Shown here piece by piece: positions 6,348-8,444 of a stretch of 8,444 nucleotides of DNA. Position 1 is the stretch's first letter. Each line of letters starts with the position of its first letter. The notes below the pieces were generated by a model that ran no database searches, was not told the origin of the DNA, and saw only the letters and a list, made by a program, of their open reading frames with translations. Source of the DNA: Actinomycetota bacterium (GTDB lineage: Bacteria; Actinomycetota; Geothermincolia; Fen-727; Anoxymicrobiaceae); assembly GCA_016649525.1 (NCBI GenBank), contig JAENXM010000067.1, positions 1-8,444 of the forward strand, written 5' to 3'. Position numbers and translations under genes: made by a program.

Positions 6348-7517
6348 TCATGGGTTGACCAGTATCTCGCACGGTATGTACAGGAGCCCGATGTCGTTCA
6401 TCTGGCTGTACATGTCGAAGGTGGTGTACCTGTCGAGCCAGTGATACACGGTCTGCTCGTCCCGGGAATGTACGGAGAGGCTCACGGAGTACCTTCCCTC
6501 GAGCATGGGGAGCGCCTTCAGATCGAACTCGACCACGCCCTCCCCTGAGACCTTGCCGAGGTCTATCCCCTTGAGGCTGGTGTTGGTCCCGTAGGCGGTG
6601 AAGCCCCGGTAGTCGTCGATGCTGAAACCGAAGACCGGGTCCTCGACCGGCTCCGCGACGATGTACGACACGCGTATCTTCATCGACTCACCCGTGCTGA
6701 ACTCCGAGGCGGGGTTGCCCTCCCCGTTCAGGAGCTCCGCACCCGTGACAGTGACCCGCCTGTCGCCACGCTCCGCGCTCTCCTCGTGAGACTCCATCGC
6801 CTTGTGATAAAATGGAACTACCTCCTTCGGAGTCCCTTCTTTAACGATGTTCCCCTGATCGAGCATTATTACCCTGTTGCAGATCTCCTGCGTCACGTCG
6901 ACGTTGTGAGTCACGAATATGATCGTCTTACCCGCGTTCTGAATCTCGTTTATGCGGTCAAGGCACTTGCGCTGGAACGCCTCGTCCCCGACCGCCAGCA
7001 CCTCGTCTATTATCAGTATGTCTGGGTCAACGTTGATGGCCACCGCGAACCCCAGGCGCACGTACATGCCGCTCGAGTAGTTCCGCACGTGGTTGTCGAT
7101 GAACCTCTCGAGCTCCGCGAAGGCCACTATGTCGTCGAACCGCTTGTCCACTTCCTTCTTCGAGAAGCCGAGAATCGACGCGTTCAGATAGACGTTCTCC
7201 CTGCCGGTAAGGTCAGGCTGGAATCCCGCTCCGAGCTCGAGGAGCGCAGCGATGCTCCCGTTCGTGGCTATCTTCCCCTTCGTGGGATAGAGGATCTTCG
7301 TTATGCATTTGAGGAGGGTCGACTTGCCGGAACCGTTCGCCCCGATGAGCCCCAGCGTGTCGCCCTCACTCACCTTCACGTCGATGTCCTTGAGAGCCCA
7401 GAACTCCTCGTACCCCCGCCTGCGGAAGAACAGGACCTTTTCCTTCAGGCTCTTCACGTTCTCATGGTGGAGCTTGAACATCTTGGAAACGTCATTTACC
7501 TCGACTGCGTAAGCCAT
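6348..7517 (-). CDS. wzt: Polysaccharide ABC transporter ATP-binding protein with C-terminal Wzt-C-like domain
   Basis: Cytoplasmic ATPase that powers the Wzm permease. The nucleotide-binding domain (about 1-240) is complete: Walker A GANGSGKST (59-67), Q-loop Gln100 in LGAGFQ, signature NYSSGM (146-151), Walker B ILIIDE (167-172) and the switch His204 in VTHN. Residues 250-389 form an extra domain rich in beta-strand-like sequence, in the place of the Wzt-C carbohydrate-binding domain. In E. coli O8/O9a-type systems that domain binds the modified non-reducing end of the finished chain. At 389 residues the protein is longer than bare KpsT/Wzt-type ATPases (about 220-260) and close to Wzt proteins with the extension. 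ATG at 7517 has AGGGAAGG just upstream inside the 12-nt gap after wzm. The extra domain fits with the modifying methyltransferases encoded downstream; this link is inferred. Any ligand is unknown. Confidence 0.95.
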   Translation of the reverse strand: MAYAVEVNDVSKMFKLHHENVKSLKEKVLFFRRRGYEEFWALKDIDVKVSEGDTLGLIGANGSGKSTLLKCITKILYPTKGKIATNGSIAALLELGAGFQPDLTGRENVYLNASILGFSKKEVDKRFDDIVAFAELERFIDNHVRNYSSGMYVRLGFAVAINVDPDILIIDEVLAVGDEAFQRKCLDRINEIQNAGKTIIFVTHNVDVTQEICNRVIMLDQGNIVKEGTPKEVVPFYHKAMESHEESAERGDRRVTVTGAELLNGEGNPASEFSTGESMKIRVSYIVAEPVEDPVFGFSIDDYRGFTAYGTNTSLKGIDLGKVSGEGVVEFDLKALPMLEGRYSVSLSVHSRDEQTVYHWLDRYTTFDMYSQMNDIGLLYIPCEILVNP

Positions 7518-7529
7518 CCTGCCTTCCCT

Positions 7530-8342
7530 TTATATCTGCTCGGCAAAGCCGCGCTCGGTCCTGCAAAAGAAATAATAGCCGAAGACGAGCAGCGCTATCG
7601 ATAATATCGACGTCCCCAGTATTCCCCAGAATGAGATGTATGCGACTCCGCCCTTCGGCGCGTAGTAGTAGGGGTTGTATATGATGTACTGCCATAAAAG
7701 AGTTATGTCAGTCATCGGGTTGACCAGGTATATCGGCCAGAACTTACCAAACTTGGCGATGACCAATCCAAATGGATAGACAATCGGAGTAATCCAGAAC
7801 CAGGCCATTGTTGCTACCTCCACGAAGTGCTGGACGTCGCGCAGATAGACGTTCGCCGCGGAGATCAAGAGCACTAGCCCCGTCGTGAAGAAGACCTGCA
7901 GGAGTAGCACAAACGGGAAAAGCACGATGTATATCGAGAAATGCCAGCGGATTGCGAGCAGGAAAACGAAGAACACTAGCATCTGCATACAGAAGTGGAA
8001 GAGGTTCGCCCCTACCGCGCCTAGCGGCAGGACTTCCCTTGGGAAGTACACTTTCTTGACAAGTCCCGGGTTGTTCACTATCGAGCCCACCGCCTGCATG
8101 AGCGAGTTGACGAAGAATAACCAGGGAAGCAAGCCCGCCATCAGAAACACCACGAACCAGCTAAGTTCGCCCGGAATGATGAGTGCGAAGACTATGCTGA
8201 AGACGACCAGCATGATGAGGGGGTTCATGAATGACCAGAGGAATCCCAGCACTGACCGCTTGTATTTTACCTTGAGCTCCTTGACAACCATGTTGTACTG
8301 GAGCTCGCGATGTTGCCAGAGGTCCTTAAGCTTCGCTATCAT
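7530..8342 (-). CDS. wzm: Polysaccharide ABC transporter permease (Wzm / ABC-2 type)
   Basis: Integral-membrane half of an ABC exporter that carries lipid-linked polysaccharide across the cytoplasmic membrane; two copies pair with two copies of the ATPase encoded next. The 270 residues are the usual family length. A short amphipathic N-terminus and the basic segment KELKVKYKRSVLGFLW (21-36), typical of ABC-2 O-antigen permeases, precede about six hydrophobic segments (roughly 33-56, 61-82, 107-131, 136-162, 175-196, 237-259). Other family-like stretches are NNPGLVKKVYFPREVLPL (90-107) and NVYLRDVQHF (164-173). The protein ends in a short polar tail. The ATG at 8342 matches the normal family N-terminus; AAGAG lies about 8 nt upstream. 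The stop is 12 nt before wzt, so the two are co-transcribed. Third positions are more A/T-rich at 7683-7827 than in the neighbours. The family call is secure; the glycan is unknown. Confidence 0.95.
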   Translation of the reverse strand: MIAKLKDLWQHRELQYNMVVKELKVKYKRSVLGFLWSFMNPLIMLVVFSIVFALIIPGELSWFVVFLMAGLLPWLFFVNSLMQAVGSIVNNPGLVKKVYFPREVLPLGAVGANLFHFCMQMLVFFVFLLAIRWHFSIYIVLFPFVLLLQVFFTTGLVLLISAANVYLRDVQHFVEVATMAWFWITPIVYPFGLVIAKFGKFWPIYLVNPMTDITLLWQYIIYNPYYYAPKGGVAYISFWGILGTSILSIALLVFGYYFFCRTERGFAEQI

Positions 8343-8383
8343 CCCACAATCTCTTCCTCGCAGGTCCTATGAGCCAACGCCGT

Positions 8384-8392
8384 ATTGTACCA
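8384..8392 (-). promoter_or_regulatory. Candidate extended -10 promoter for the wzm-wzt operon
   Basis: The minus strand reads TGGTACAAT: a -10 hexamer differing from TATAAT at one base, preceded by the TGn of extended -10 promoters. No good -35 hexamer is visible 16-18 nt upstream, which extended -10 promoters can tolerate. Transcription would start near 8376 and leave about 33 nt of leader before the wzm ATG, containing the purine-rich GAGGAAGAG. If an upstream gene belongs to the same operon, this would be an internal promoter. Confidence 0.35.
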
Positions 8393-8404
8393 GAAGCATG
8401 TCGG

Positions 8405-8436
8405 ACCGCTCATCGCCTGAAGCGGTAACGGATGAG
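8405..8436. repeat. Two overlapping short inverted repeats upstream of wzm
   Basis: ACCGCT (8405-8410) is mirrored by AGCGGT (8421-8426), and CTCATC (8409-8414) by GATGAG (8431-8436). The pairs share bases at 8409-8410, so the two stems could not form together. They lie upstream of the candidate -10 box, where an operator or activator site would sit. No T-run follows on the minus strand, so a factor-independent terminator is unlikely. Six-base arms can arise by chance. Confidence 0.25.
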
Positions 8437-8444
8437 GGTCCAGA
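8410..8444 (-). CDS. Possible 3' end of an upstream gene (partial, very tentative)
   Basis: Reading leftward from the right edge, one frame gives WTLIRYRFRR followed by a TGA at 8412-8410. Eight of its ten codons end in G or C, as in the genes downstream, so it could be the tail of a preceding operon gene. Ten codons cannot be assigned to any family. The other two minus frames are also open for 25 and 34 codons; one of them would stop in an ATGA overlap with the wzm start. The choice of frame is therefore an inference from base composition alone. Confidence 0.2.
   Translation of the reverse strand, partial: WTLIRYRFRR

Noticed and set aside
6786..7604. Plus-strand open frame opposite wzt and the end of wzm
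   Set aside because: It lies opposite a complete ABC ATPase with every nucleotide-binding motif in place, and has no ribosome site or motif of its own.
1..8444. Search for CRISPR repeats, IS ends, tRNA or rRNA genes and a factor-independent terminator
   Set aside because: No regularly spaced repeats, terminal inverted repeats with a transposase, tRNA-like cloverleaf or GC stem followed by a T-run was seen on either strand; only 7 nt are visible past the last gene.

Overview
The window is one continuous minus-strand gene cluster from a high-GC bacterium: a Wzm/Wzt-type ABC-transporter locus for making, modifying and exporting a cell-surface polysaccharide. All seven complete genes run right to left, closely spaced or overlapping. 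There are no tRNA or rRNA genes, transposases, integrases or CRISPR repeats. Coding third positions are mostly G or C, yet ATA (Ile) and AGG (Arg) codons are used freely. That mix fits an uncultured, deep-branching lineage (actinobacterial, Chloroflexi or similar), but taxonomy cannot be fixed from this sequence.

Layout in transcription order. The right edge (8343-8444) holds a candidate extended -10 promoter, two overlapping inverted repeats and perhaps the tail of an upstream gene. Then come the permease wzm (7530-8342) and the ATPase wzt with a C-terminal carbohydrate-recognition-type domain (6348-7517). Next is a 166-residue coiled-coil protein of unknown function (5832-6332), which overlaps by 8 nt a 596-residue two-domain glycosyltransferase (4049-5839; GT2-like N half, GT4 C half). 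A 36-nt gap with a well-formed extended -10 box precedes a 439-residue WbdD-like methyltransferase (2693-4012). That gene shares one base with a second methyltransferase carrying a coiled-coil tail (1719-2693). A 109-nt spacer with a composite hairpin and a near-perfect direct repeat leads to a third methyltransferase (8-1609), whose C-terminal part looks like a decayed, truncated second methyltransferase domain.

How they may work together (inference from family knowledge): cytoplasmic glycosyltransferases extend a lipid-linked glycan, methyltransferases modify or cap its non-reducing end, Wzt's C-terminal domain recognises the finished chain, and Wzm/Wzt move it across the membrane. This resembles the E. 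coli O8/O9a logic of WbdD capping plus Wzt-C recognition. The unusual parts are three separate methyltransferases, predicted coiled coils in four proteins, a short protein sharing a basic W-Y-x-x-P module with the WbdD-like enzyme, a GT2 domain that has lost its usual metal and nucleotide aspartates, and a degenerate internal methyltransferase duplication. The most novel possibility is a coiled-coil assembly that holds the transferases at the membrane and measures or caps chains using catalytically dead domains.
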